From Rhizobium sp. Root1212 (GTDB taxonomy: Bacteria > Pseudomonadota > Alphaproteobacteria > Rhizobiales > Rhizobiaceae): a DNA stretch of 64,000 bases. How positions within the stretch are numbered: position 1 is the stretch's first letter; the number at the start of each line of letters is the position of its first letter. The translations under genes were made by a program, and so were the position numbers. Below are positions 41,951 through 49,770 of the stretch, one piece after another. The stretch covers positions 61,600 to 125,599 of the forward strand of contig NZ_LMDA01000002.1 in the NCBI RefSeq assembly GCF_001424985.1. The letters are read 5' to 3'. Under the pieces are notes generated by a model. It made no database searches. It was not told the DNA's origin and saw nothing but the letters and a program-made list of their open reading frames with translations.

Positions 41951-42835
41951 ATGACGACAAGCGCCGTTTCCCTGCCGGCGGCCTTGCGGCCGCGGCAGCT
42001 TCTCAACTGGGTCGGGGTCGCCCCCTTCTTCCTCTTTGCCACGCTGTTCCTGATCCTGCCGACGCTCAACATCGTCGTCGGCGCCTTCCGCAATCCGCAA
42101 GGCCAGGTGACGCTGGAAAACCTCGGCAAACTCTTTTCGCCGTCGATCCGTGCGGCGTTCTGGATCTCCATCGAGCTTAGTCTGCTGACGGCGGTGCTCG
42201 GTTGCCTGTTCGGCTTCCTCATCGCCGCCGCGATCACGCTCGGCGAGCTGCCGCGCTGGCTTCGCAACGGCATCATCACCTTTTCGGGCGTCGCCTCGAA
42301 TTTCGCCGGCGTGCCGCTCGCCTTCGCCTTCATCGCCACGCTCGGCCGGCTCGGCTTCGTGACGATGCTGCTGCGCAACTGGTTCGGCATCAATCTCTAT
42401 GGCTCCGGCTTCAACATCGTCTCGTTCCTGGGACTGGCGCTCACCTATCTCTATTTCCAGATCCCGCTGATGGTGCTGATCATCACGCCGGCGCTGGAGG
42501 GCTTGCGCCGCGAATGGCGCGAGGCGGCCGAAAGCCTCGGGGCCAGCGGCCTGCAATATTGGCGCATGGTGGCGCTGCCGGTGCTGTGGCCGTCGCTGCT
42601 CGGCACGCTGGCGCTGCTGTTCGCCAATGCCTTCGGGGCGGTGGCCACGGCGATTGCACTCACCGGCTCCTCGCTCTCCATCGCGCCGATCGTGCTCTTT
42701 GCGCAGATCCGCGGCGACGTGCTCAACGATCCGCATCTCGGTTATGCCATCGCCTTCGGCATGATCCTGCTGACCGCGATCGCCAACGCCATCTACATCT
42801 TCCTGCGCATGCGCGCCGAACGGTGGGTCAAATGA
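41951..42835 (+). CDS. ABC importer permease 1 (PotB-like)
   Basis: A 294-residue permease. Six helices; first is FFLFATLFLILPTLNIVVGA and the EAA loop reads REAAESLGASGLQYWRMVAL. The following permease starts inside its stop codon (ATGA, 42832-42835), showing coupled translation. It forms a heterodimer with that protein in the inner membrane. Confidence 0.93.
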   Translation: MTTSAVSLPAALRPRQLLNWVGVAPFFLFATLFLILPTLNIVVGAFRNPQGQVTLENLGKLFSPSIRAAFWISIELSLLTAVLGCLFGFLIAAAITLGELPRWLRNGIITFSGVASNFAGVPLAFAFIATLGRLGFVTMLLRNWFGINLYGSGFNIVSFLGLALTYLYFQIPLMVLIITPALEGLRREWREAAESLGASGLQYWRMVALPVLWPSLLGTLALLFANAFGAVATAIALTGSSLSIAPIVLFAQIRGDVLNDPHLGYAIAFGMILLTAIANAIYIFLRMRAERWVK

Positions 42836-43620
42836 CGGGAAAACGCCTCTGGTCTCTCCTCGCCGTCGCGCTCGGCGGACTTTATTTCCTGCTGCCGCTC
42901 GCCGGCATGGTCGATTTCTCGATGCGCATGAAGCGCGGCGAGTACAGTTTCGAAGCCTACCGGATCGTGCTGACGGACCCGCAGTTCCAGCACACGTTCC
43001 TCTATTCGGTCGGGCTTGCCCTGCTGACGATCGTCATCGGCATCCTCATCGTCGTGCCGACGGCCTATTTCGTGCGGCTGAAGCTGCCGGGACTCAGGCC
43101 CGTCATCGAGTTCATCACGCTCCTGCCGCTGGTCATTCCGCCCATCGTCATCGTCTTCGGCTATATCCGCATATACAACACCTCCTCGATCCTGCCGCTG
43201 ACGGGAAGCTGGTGGGGCACGAACATCCTGCTGCTCTTCGGTTATGCGACGCTGGCGCTGCCCTACATGTACCGTTCGGTGGACACAGGCCTGCGCACCA
43301 TCGACATCGGCAGCCTGACGGAAGCCGCCCAATCGCTCGGGGCCGGCTGGGCGCGCATTCTCACCGTCGTCATCTTGCCGAACGTCTTCGTCTCGGTGAT
43401 GTCGGGTGCGTTCCTGACCTTCGCAATCGTCATCGGCGAATATGTCTTCGCCGCCCTGCTGAACGTCAATTCCTTCGGTCCCTACATGGTCTGGATGGGC
43501 GGCAACCGGGCCTATGAGCCCTCCGCGCTCGCCGTCGTCGCCTTCGCCATCACCTGGGCCTGCATGGGACTGATGCAGCTCTTCACCCGCTTTTCAAAAT
43601 TCTCCACCGCGAGGCGCTGA
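42832..43620 (+). CDS. ABC importer permease 2 (PotC-like)
   Basis: A 262-residue permease with six helices and EAA loop LTEAAQSLGAGWARILTVVI. N-terminal sequence MTGKRLWSLLAVALGGLYFL follows directly from the 4-base overlap with permease 1. The ATPase gene begins 2 bases after its stop. Its length and helix count are standard for the class. Confidence 0.93.
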   Translation: MTGKRLWSLLAVALGGLYFLLPLAGMVDFSMRMKRGEYSFEAYRIVLTDPQFQHTFLYSVGLALLTIVIGILIVVPTAYFVRLKLPGLRPVIEFITLLPLVIPPIVIVFGYIRIYNTSSILPLTGSWWGTNILLLFGYATLALPYMYRSVDTGLRTIDIGSLTEAAQSLGAGWARILTVVILPNVFVSVMSGAFLTFAIVIGEYVFAALLNVNSFGPYMVWMGGNRAYEPSALAVVAFAITWACMGLMQLFTRFSKFSTARR

Positions 43621-43622
43621 CC

Positions 43623-44681
43623 ATGGCCTTTCTCGATATCAACCATCTGCAAAAATCCTTCGGCGAGCTGCGCGTCGTGAAGGACTTCATCCTCGGCATC
43701 GAAAAGGGCGAATTTGTTTCCTTCCTCGGCCCCTCGGGCTGCGGCAAGACGACGGTCTTGCGCATGGTCGCCGGCTTCGAAACGCCGACGTCGGGTGCGA
43801 TCCGCATCGACGGACAGGATGTCACCGGCCTGCCGGCCAACCGGCGCAAGATCGGCATGGTGTTCCAGGCCTATGCGCTGTTCCCGAACCTGACGGTGGC
43901 CGACAATATCGGCTTCGGCCTCAAGGTGGCGGGCGAAGGCAAGGCGGACATCGCAAGGCGCGTCGCGGAGATGCTGGAACTGATCGGCCTGCCGCAGCTT
44001 GGCGGGCGCTATCCCTTCCAGCTCTCCGGCGGCCAGCAGCAGCGCGTGGCGCTCGCCCGCGCGCTTGCGCCGCGGCCGCAGGTGCTGCTGCTCGATGAAC
44101 CGCTCTCGGCGCTCGATGCGAAAATCCGCGTCAGCTTGCGCGAGGAAATCCGCCGTATCCAGCAGGATCTCGGCATCACCACCATCTTCGTTACCCACGA
44201 TCAGGAAGAAGCGCTCTCCATTTCGGATCGCATCGTCGTCATGCATCAAGGGGTTGCCGATCAGGTCGGCGCGCCGTTCGACATCTACAACCGGCCTGCC
44301 ACGCGTTTCGTGGCGGAGTTCGTCGGCACCCTTAATCTCGTCGATGCCGATGTGGTCGAGGCGGTGAGCGGCCGCGTGCGTCTCGGCGACGTGCCCGTAG
44401 CGCTGAACCGGCCTTTGTCCGCCCGCGCCGGTGAGCGCATCAGTCTGGCGCTGCGGCCCGAAACGGTGGCGCTCGGGCGTGCGGAGGGGCACGATGTCAT
44501 CCTGTCCGGCCGCATCGCCGATGTGCATTTTCTCGGCTCGGTGATCCGTATCCGTGTGGCGGTTGGCGACCAGCTTCTTTCCCTCGATACCTTCAACCAG
44601 CCCGACCGGCCGCCGCCGGCCGTCGGCGCAGCCGTCGAGGTCAGCATCTGCGACCGCGACCTGCTGGTGCTGGCCGCCTGA
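43623..44681 (+). CDS. ABC importer ATP-binding subunit (PotA/FbpC/AfuC-like)
   Basis: A 352-residue ATPase. Walker A GPSGCGKTT, Q-loop MVFQAYALFPN, signature LSGGQQQRVALA, Walker B LLLDEPLSALDAK, switch His FVTHDQEEAL. Residues ~240-352 form the C-terminal TOBE domain of the CUT1/PotA class. The stop overlaps the next start as TGATG (44679-44683). Frame and codon use match its neighbours. Confidence 0.94.
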   Translation: MAFLDINHLQKSFGELRVVKDFILGIEKGEFVSFLGPSGCGKTTVLRMVAGFETPTSGAIRIDGQDVTGLPANRRKIGMVFQAYALFPNLTVADNIGFGLKVAGEGKADIARRVAEMLELIGLPQLGGRYPFQLSGGQQQRVALARALAPRPQVLLLDEPLSALDAKIRVSLREEIRRIQQDLGITTIFVTHDQEEALSISDRIVVMHQGVADQVGAPFDIYNRPATRFVAEFVGTLNLVDADVVEAVSGRVRLGDVPVALNRPLSARAGERISLALRPETVALGRAEGHDVILSGRIADVHFLGSVIRIRVAVGDQLLSLDTFNQPDRPPPAVGAAVEVSICDRDLLVLAA

Positions 44682-45748
44682 TGGGTAAACCCGAACCGAT
44701 GGAAGGAACCGGCATCGTGACCAACATGCTATGGGCCGACGCGCCGTCTCCGGACTGGCGGGCAAGGGTGGCAGCACTTGTGCCCGCGCAGCGTATCCGG
44801 CTTGCCGAGCGGGCGCGCACCGCCCCGCTCTTTGCCCATGCCTATGCCTTTCACCTCAACATGCGCTTCGGCGGCATGACTCCGCTGCAGCTTGCCGAAT
44901 TTGCCGGGGCGCAGGGGCTTTGCGGCATCAAGCTCCACGTGGATGACGGCGAGCAGGCCAGCCTGGGCCGCATGGATGGAGAAGCGCTCACCGCCTTCGC
45001 CGCGCAATTGAAAGCATGCGGGCTGGAACTGCATGTCGAGACCAGCACGACGCAAGCGCCGGGCCTTGCCGATGCGGTGCGCATCGCGCTCGCCACGGGC
45101 GCCACATCGCTGCGCTGTTATCCGCGTTACGAGGGCAGGGTGTCGCAGATCATCGCCTGGACGATCGCCGATCTTCGGCGTCTTGCCGATTTCGACCCGC
45201 AGCGCCGGTTGCGATTCACGCTGGAACAGCACGAGGATCTGAAATCGGAGGAGCTGGTCGGCATCGTCAAGGCCGTCGGCAATCCGCGTCTCGGCCTGTT
45301 GTTCGATTTCGGCAACATGATCAATGCCTATGAGCTGCCGATGCCGGCTTTGGCGATCCAGGCGCCTTGCGTGACCGACGTGCATGTCAAGGATTGCCTC
45401 GTGCAGCCGGATCGCGGCGGCTGGGCTCACCTTGCCTGCCTCTCGGGCAAGGGGCATCTGCCGCTGCAGGCGATGTTTGTCGAATTGCTTCTGCTCGGCG
45501 ACGAGCAGCCGCAGGTCCTGGCCTTCGGCCTCGAGGAGGAGGAAGGTTATTTCGCTCCGGCCCTGCGCCGCCCTTCGGATGGACCCGATCCCTTCATCCC
45601 CGCCCGGACCGCCAGCTTCACCGACCTCGGACCGGGCGATCTGGACCTGCGCCTGCGGCAGGAGACCATAGCCGCCCACCGGCAGGTGGAAACGATCCGA
45701 ACCATGCTCGGCGACATCGCCGCAGAAGCCGAAAGGGCTGAAGGATGA
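44681..45748 (+). CDS. Sugar-phosphate isomerase/epimerase-like TIM barrel (AP endonuclease 2 superfamily)
   Basis: A 355-residue xylose-isomerase-like barrel. Likely metal ligands are the Glu in FTLEQHEDL, the Asp in GLLFDFGNM and the His in VTDVHVKD, in the order seen in IolE/IolI and related enzymes. N-terminal region AYAFHLNMRFGGMTPLQLAE and the FGLEEEEGYFAP segment are distinctive. It probably isomerises or epimerises the imported compound after or before dephosphorylation. It is translationally coupled to both neighbours (TGATG at its start, ATGA at its end). Substrate unknown. Confidence 0.75.
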   Translation: MGKPEPMEGTGIVTNMLWADAPSPDWRARVAALVPAQRIRLAERARTAPLFAHAYAFHLNMRFGGMTPLQLAEFAGAQGLCGIKLHVDDGEQASLGRMDGEALTAFAAQLKACGLELHVETSTTQAPGLADAVRIALATGATSLRCYPRYEGRVSQIIAWTIADLRRLADFDPQRRLRFTLEQHEDLKSEELVGIVKAVGNPRLGLLFDFGNMINAYELPMPALAIQAPCVTDVHVKDCLVQPDRGGWAHLACLSGKGHLPLQAMFVELLLLGDEQPQVLAFGLEEEEGYFAPALRRPSDGPDPFIPARTASFTDLGPGDLDLRLRQETIAAHRQVETIRTMLGDIAAEAERAEG

Positions 45749-46533
45749 ACGCTCAAACCCCTTGCCCGCCGGCCTTCCTGGCGCTCGCCCATGCCATGGC
45801 GGATGCCGCCACGGAGGTCATCCGCCCCTGGTTCCGCAAGCGGCTCGCCATCGACGCCAAAGCCGACGCCAGCCCAGTGACGATCGCCGACCGCGATGCG
45901 GAAACGGTGATGCGCCGGATGATCGAGGCTGCCTTTCCCGAGCATGGCATCCGGGGCGAGGAATTCGGCGTCTGCCGCACCGATGCCGACTGGATCTGGG
46001 TGCTCGATCCGATCGACGGCACGAAATCCTTTCTTTCCGGCTCGCTTGCCTTCGGCACGCAGATTGCGCTGCTCCATCGGGGCAAACCCATTCTCGGCCT
46101 CATCAACCAGCCGATCACCGGCGAACGCTGGCTCGGCACCGGCATGAAAGCAACCCTCAACGACGAGCCGATCCGCACTGGCGACGGAACCGTGCTTAAC
46201 GAAGCGGTCCTCTATACCTCCGCCCTGGAACAGTTCGACAGCCAACGCCACGATCGTTTCGCGGCACTGGCCGCAAGCGTTCGCTTCACCCGCTTTTCGC
46301 ATGATTGCTACGCCGCCGGCCTTCTGGCCCTCGGCGGCATCGATCTTCTGCTCGAAAGCAACGTCTTCGACTACGACATCCTCCCGCAAAAACCCATCAT
46401 TGAGGCGGCAGGAGGGATCGTGACCGATTGGGACGGCCGGGCGCTCGCGGACGCCCGGCAATATGACACCGTGCTGATGGCGGCGAATGAGGAAATCCAC
46501 CGGGCGGCGTTGAAGGTTCTGCGTCGAGATTGA
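45745..46533 (+). CDS. Inositol-monophosphatase-family phosphatase
   Basis: A 262-residue magnesium-dependent phosphatase. Metal-binding residues are visible as GEEFG (E72, E73) and LDPIDGTKSF (D88, D91), plus FDYDILPQKPIIEAAGG for the third Asp. Members act on myo-inositol phosphate, histidinol phosphate (HisN) or other phosphate monoesters. The start overlaps the upstream stop as ATGA. As the last gene of an importer operon it likely removes phosphate from the imported substrate. HisN is a fair alternative by sequence, but no his genes are present. Confidence 0.86.
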   Translation: MNAQTPCPPAFLALAHAMADAATEVIRPWFRKRLAIDAKADASPVTIADRDAETVMRRMIEAAFPEHGIRGEEFGVCRTDADWIWVLDPIDGTKSFLSGSLAFGTQIALLHRGKPILGLINQPITGERWLGTGMKATLNDEPIRTGDGTVLNEAVLYTSALEQFDSQRHDRFAALAASVRFTRFSHDCYAAGLLALGGIDLLLESNVFDYDILPQKPIIEAAGGIVTDWDGRALADARQYDTVLMAANEEIHRAALKVLRRD

Positions 46534-46589
46534 CACACGGCGACGAATACCACGGCAACCATCTTCCCGCGAATTCATAGCGCCCGGCG

Positions 46590-47495
46590 TCAGAGGGAAC
46601 TCAGTTTTTCCCGCAGACGCCCGACGGCAAAGTCCAGAAAAACGCGCACCTTCGACGGAAGTGCGCCTCCGCCGGCGTGAAGCAGATGGACCGGCAGCGG
46701 ATCGACCTCGAATGTCGGCAGGATGATCCGTAGCGATCCGGCGCGCACAGCGTCTGCACATTGATAATGCAGCACGCGGGTTGCTCCGACTGCTTCGCAG
46801 GCTGCCGATACAGCTGCCTCGGCCGCGTTGACCGACAGGCGCGGGCGGATCGGGATGTCGGTGCGGCCTTTGCTGTCTCTCGCGTGGAACGGCCAGGTGG
46901 GCGCAGGCGACAGGACTTCGAAGTTCACGCATGGCAGGTTCGTGATGTCCTCGGGAGATTGGGGCGCGCCATATGCGGCAAGCAGCTTCGGGCTAGCGCA
47001 CACCACCGTCCGCATCGTGCCGATCTTGGTGGCGATCATGGTGCTGTCCGGTAGCCGGCCAATCCGCACCGCCATATCGACGTGATCTTCGACCAGATGC
47101 AGGTTTCGATCCGAGAGCAGCAGCCGCACGTCGATCTCCGGATAGGCTGCCAGGAACGCGGTGACGATCGGCAGGATATGCAGCCGTCCGAAGAGGAGAG
47201 GGGCCGTCAGGATGAGTTCGCCACGAGGCGTGTGAAACTCGCCGGCTGCGATCCGTTCGGTCTCGTCGATATCGTCGAGGATGCGGCGTGCTGACGTCAC
47301 GTAGGCGGTGCCGGCATCGGTCAACGCAATTTTGCGGGTCGTGCGGACGAGAAGCCGCGTCCCGAGATGCCCCTCAAGTTCGTTTATCTTCCGGCTGACG
47401 GTGGCGAGCGGCATGCCGAGATCGCGGCCGGCGGCCGAGAAACTTCCCTTGTCCACGATCCGCAGCAGGATCGACATGGCTTCGAGGCGGTCCAT
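46590..47495 (-). CDS. LysR-family regulator
   Basis: A 301-residue LysR protein with winged helix in residues 1-60 (SFSAAGRDLGMPLATVSRKI) and the substrate-binding domain from ~90. ATG 47495 (MDRLEAMS) is the family-typical start; the frame is open 28 codons further. It is divergent from the AhpD-like and PNPOx-like genes with 120 bases between, the classic LysR arrangement, so it most likely controls those genes. The branch is that of CrgA-like LysR proteins that respond to oxidative or electrophile stress (inference). Confidence 0.9.
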   Translation of the reverse strand: MDRLEAMSILLRIVDKGSFSAAGRDLGMPLATVSRKINELEGHLGTRLLVRTTRKIALTDAGTAYVTSARRILDDIDETERIAAGEFHTPRGELILTAPLLFGRLHILPIVTAFLAAYPEIDVRLLLSDRNLHLVEDHVDMAVRIGRLPDSTMIATKIGTMRTVVCASPKLLAAYGAPQSPEDITNLPCVNFEVLSPAPTWPFHARDSKGRTDIPIRPRLSVNAAEAAVSAACEAVGATRVLHYQCADAVRAGSLRIILPTFEVDPLPVHLLHAGGGALPSKVRVFLDFAVGRLREKLSSL

Positions 47496-47615
47496 TATTA
47501 TTCCATTAAATGGGAACTTTATTCCCAATGATAGATGATTATCACGATTATCGGAAAGGCTTAAATCAGGGTCGTGCACGCCGATCCCCGGTTGTTGCTC
47601 CAGAAGGAAAACTCA

Positions 47616-48161
47616 ATGTCCCGCCTTGCCATTCCCGCTCGTGACGAAGTTCCCGAAACCTCCAAGCCGATCCTTGATGCTGTGCATGCACAGCTCGGGG
47701 TCGTCCCGAATATGTTCCGCCTGATTGCCCGGAGCCCTGCCACCCTTCAAGGCTTTGCCGGCAACAATGGCGCGCTCGCCAAAACGCTCGATGTCAAGAC
47801 GCGCGAACGGATTGCGCTCGCCGTCGCGCAGGTGGATGGCTGCGATTATTGTCTTTCGGCCCATAGCTACCTCGGTCTGAACCTCGCCAAGATCAGCCCG
47901 GAGGAGATCGCTCTCAATCGTGCGGGTCAGTCCGGCGACCCGAAGGCGAATGCCGCCGTGCATTTCGCGGCCAAGGTGGTGCGCGAGCGTGGCCACGTCA
48001 GCAATGAGGACATCGTGGCGGTTCGCGATGCCGGCTTTAGCGATGCCCAGATCGTCGAGATCATCGCCGTTGCCGCCGAGAATATCTTCACCAATCTGCT
48101 CAATATCGTTGCGGAAACCGACATCGACTTTCCGGTCGTCAGGGCCGACGAAGCCGCCTGA
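47616..48161 (+). CDS. Carboxymuconolactone decarboxylase / AhpD-like peroxidase-fold protein
   Basis: A 181-residue all-helical protein with the redox motif C76-DY-C79 and H83 in DGCDYCLSAHSYLG, the AhpD-type active site (CxxC plus His). Such proteins reduce peroxides or act in disulfide relay. ATG 47616 has AGAAGGAAA upstream; the earlier in-frame ATG at 47574 lacks one. It is 62 bases ahead of the PNPOx-like gene and probably cotranscribed. Confidence 0.9.
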   Translation: MSRLAIPARDEVPETSKPILDAVHAQLGVVPNMFRLIARSPATLQGFAGNNGALAKTLDVKTRERIALAVAQVDGCDYCLSAHSYLGLNLAKISPEEIALNRAGQSGDPKANAAVHFAAKVVRERGHVSNEDIVAVRDAGFSDAQIVEIIAVAAENIFTNLLNIVAETDIDFPVVRADEAA

Positions 48162-48223
48162 TGTGAACAGGGGCTGGCGGTTTTCCGCCGGCCCCAGCAC
48201 CCTACAACGTGAGGAGAACTGCC

Positions 48224-48850
48224 ATGTCATACGGATTTCTCGATATCGCCGTGACGCCCAGCGTGCGGGCGGTGCAGGCCAGCATGGGCGCGGATCACAT
48301 CTGGCAGGGTTTTGCGGAGCATCGCGAATTTGATCGTTTCAGCCGGAACGAAGCCGCTTTCATCGCTGCCCGCGACAGCTTCTACATGGCGACGGTTTCC
48401 GAGACCGGCTGGCCCTACGTCCAGCATCGTGGAGGCCCGCGCGGCTTCCTCAGACTTGTCGATGATCGGACGCTGGCTTTTGCGGATTATCGCGGCAACC
48501 GCCAGTATATCAGCACCGGCAATCTGGCGGCCGACGGTCGGGCCTGCCTGTTTCTCATGGATTACCCGCATCGGGCGCGCCTCAAAATCTACGCTCGCGT
48601 CGAGACCGTCCCCCTCGAAGCCGACCCGGCGCTGACCGAACTTGTGACTATTCCGAACTACCGGGCAAAGCTGGAGCGCATATTCCGGCTGCGCCTGGAA
48701 AGTTTCGACTGGAACTGCCCGCAGCACATCACGCCGCGTTTCACCGAAGAGGAAGTTACCGAAGCGGTGGGTCCGCTTCGCGCGCGTTTGGCTGAACTTG
48801 AAACCGAAAATGCCGAGCTGCGAGCACGCCTCGACAAACAGGCAGAGTGA
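48224..48850 (+). CDS. Pyridoxamine 5'-phosphate oxidase-like flavoprotein with C-terminal zipper
   Basis: A 208-residue split-barrel FMN-binding-type protein. The core is RDSFYMATVSETGWPYVQHR to LAADGRACLFLMDYPHRARL. The last ~30 residues form a leucine-heptad stretch (RARLAELETENAELRARL), suggesting coiled-coil dimerisation beyond the normal PNPOx dimer. ATG 48224 has GAGGAG 8 bases upstream. Together with the AhpD-like protein and the divergent LysR it forms a small redox or quinone/electrophile defence unit. It is not the vitamin B6 enzyme PdxH, from which it differs in length and C-terminus. Confidence 0.83.
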   Translation: MSYGFLDIAVTPSVRAVQASMGADHIWQGFAEHREFDRFSRNEAAFIAARDSFYMATVSETGWPYVQHRGGPRGFLRLVDDRTLAFADYRGNRQYISTGNLAADGRACLFLMDYPHRARLKIYARVETVPLEADPALTELVTIPNYRAKLERIFRLRLESFDWNCPQHITPRFTEEEVTEAVGPLRARLAELETENAELRARLDKQAE

Positions 48851-48956
48851 CCGCGCGCTTCGTCGCTTTCCACATCCAGCGGAGGAGCCGGGGGCTCGCC
48901 GGCGCGCTTTGGCCTGGAAATCTCGATCTATAAAAATTGAACTCTTGCAAAATAAA

Positions 48957-48987
48957 TTGAAGTGAAATAGTAAAATTTTTGAAGTGA
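48957..48987 (+). promoter_or_regulatory. Two TTGAAGTGA direct repeats, 22 bases apart
   Basis: TTGAAGTGA occurs at 48957-48965 and 48979-48987 in a short, strikingly AT-rich island. The 22-base period is two helical turns. A partial third copy (ATTGAACTC) begins at 48937. The site is about 140 bases upstream of the cupin-HTH gene and is a candidate autoregulatory operator. Confidence 0.5.
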
Positions 48988-49128
48988 GACGGCGTGTAAG
49001 ACCTGCCGGTGCAATGAATTTCATGGCGGCGCGTTCCGCAAGCGAAACTCGTGCCCGGTCGGTGATGCGGAATCTGAAGGAATGTCAGGTTTGGCGTGCC
49101 GCCGACGTCGAAAGCAGAGGGGAGAGGC

Positions 49129-49689
49129 GTGACAGAAGACGCCGCGGACCAAGCACTTGGGCAGAAAATTCGTCAACGGCGGCGCGCCATTGACATGACG
49201 CTGCAGCAGGTATCGGAGCGCGTGGGTCTTTCGATCGGTTTCCTGTCGCAGATCGAGCGCGGCATGTCGACGCCTTCGTTGGCGTCGCTCTGCAATATCG
49301 CCGATGTGCTTGGTGTCAGTGTGGATGCTTTCGTGAAGTCGCCGCTCCAGTCCGGCGCGGTGTCCCGTCAGGGCGAGCGCCAGTCGTTCAGCCTCGGCGA
49401 TGCCCGGCGTACCTATGAGTTGCTGGGGCGGGGGTTCCCCGGAGCGAAGCTGCATCCGTCGCTGGTCCGCCGTCCGCCGGGCCATGTTTCCGAGGTCATG
49501 CACAATGATGGGGAAGACTTCGTCTATGTTCTGGAGGGCAGCATGCTGCTTGAGATTGCCGGTGAGCGCCACATTCTGAACGGGGGCGATTCCATGCACT
49601 TTCAATCGCATCTGCCTCATCGTTCGGCGACACTGGGGAGCGTTTCCACGCTGGAGCTTTGGGTCCGCACCCAACCGTTTTTTCCGTAG
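49129..49689 (+). CDS. XRE helix-turn-helix / cupin regulator
   Basis: A 186-residue protein. Residues ~10-65 are an XRE helix-turn-helix (DMTLQQVSERVGLSIGFLSQ, IERGMSTPSLASLCNIADVL) and ~110-185 a cupin barrel (VMHNDGEDFVYVLEGSMLLE, HILNGGDSMHFQSHLPHRS). The start is GTG 49129 with GAGGGGAGAGG upstream; the ATG at 49096 adds residues before the domain. This class (PuuR-like) controls amine, amino acid and hydroxyproline-type catabolism. It lies 81 bases upstream of the peptide importer on the same strand. Confidence 0.88.
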   Translation: MTEDAADQALGQKIRQRRRAIDMTLQQVSERVGLSIGFLSQIERGMSTPSLASLCNIADVLGVSVDAFVKSPLQSGAVSRQGERQSFSLGDARRTYELLGRGFPGAKLHPSLVRRPPGHVSEVMHNDGEDFVYVLEGSMLLEIAGERHILNGGDSMHFQSHLPHRSATLGSVSTLELWVRTQPFFP

Positions 49690-49770
49690 CAAGGCATGAG
49701 GGTGCCGCGCTGCGGTTGTTTGATCCGGCCAAACATGAGGCAAGCCGGCCATTGGAGGAGGAAAAGCAGA

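Noticed and set aside
43512..44777. A 421-codon minus-strand open frame opposite the importer ATPase
   Set aside because: Shadow of an intact ABC ATPase; no independent support.
45745..46533. Histidinol phosphatase HisN assignment for the IMPase-family gene
   Set aside because: Family motifs cannot separate HisN from other IMPases and there are no histidine genes; the operon context points to the imported substrate.
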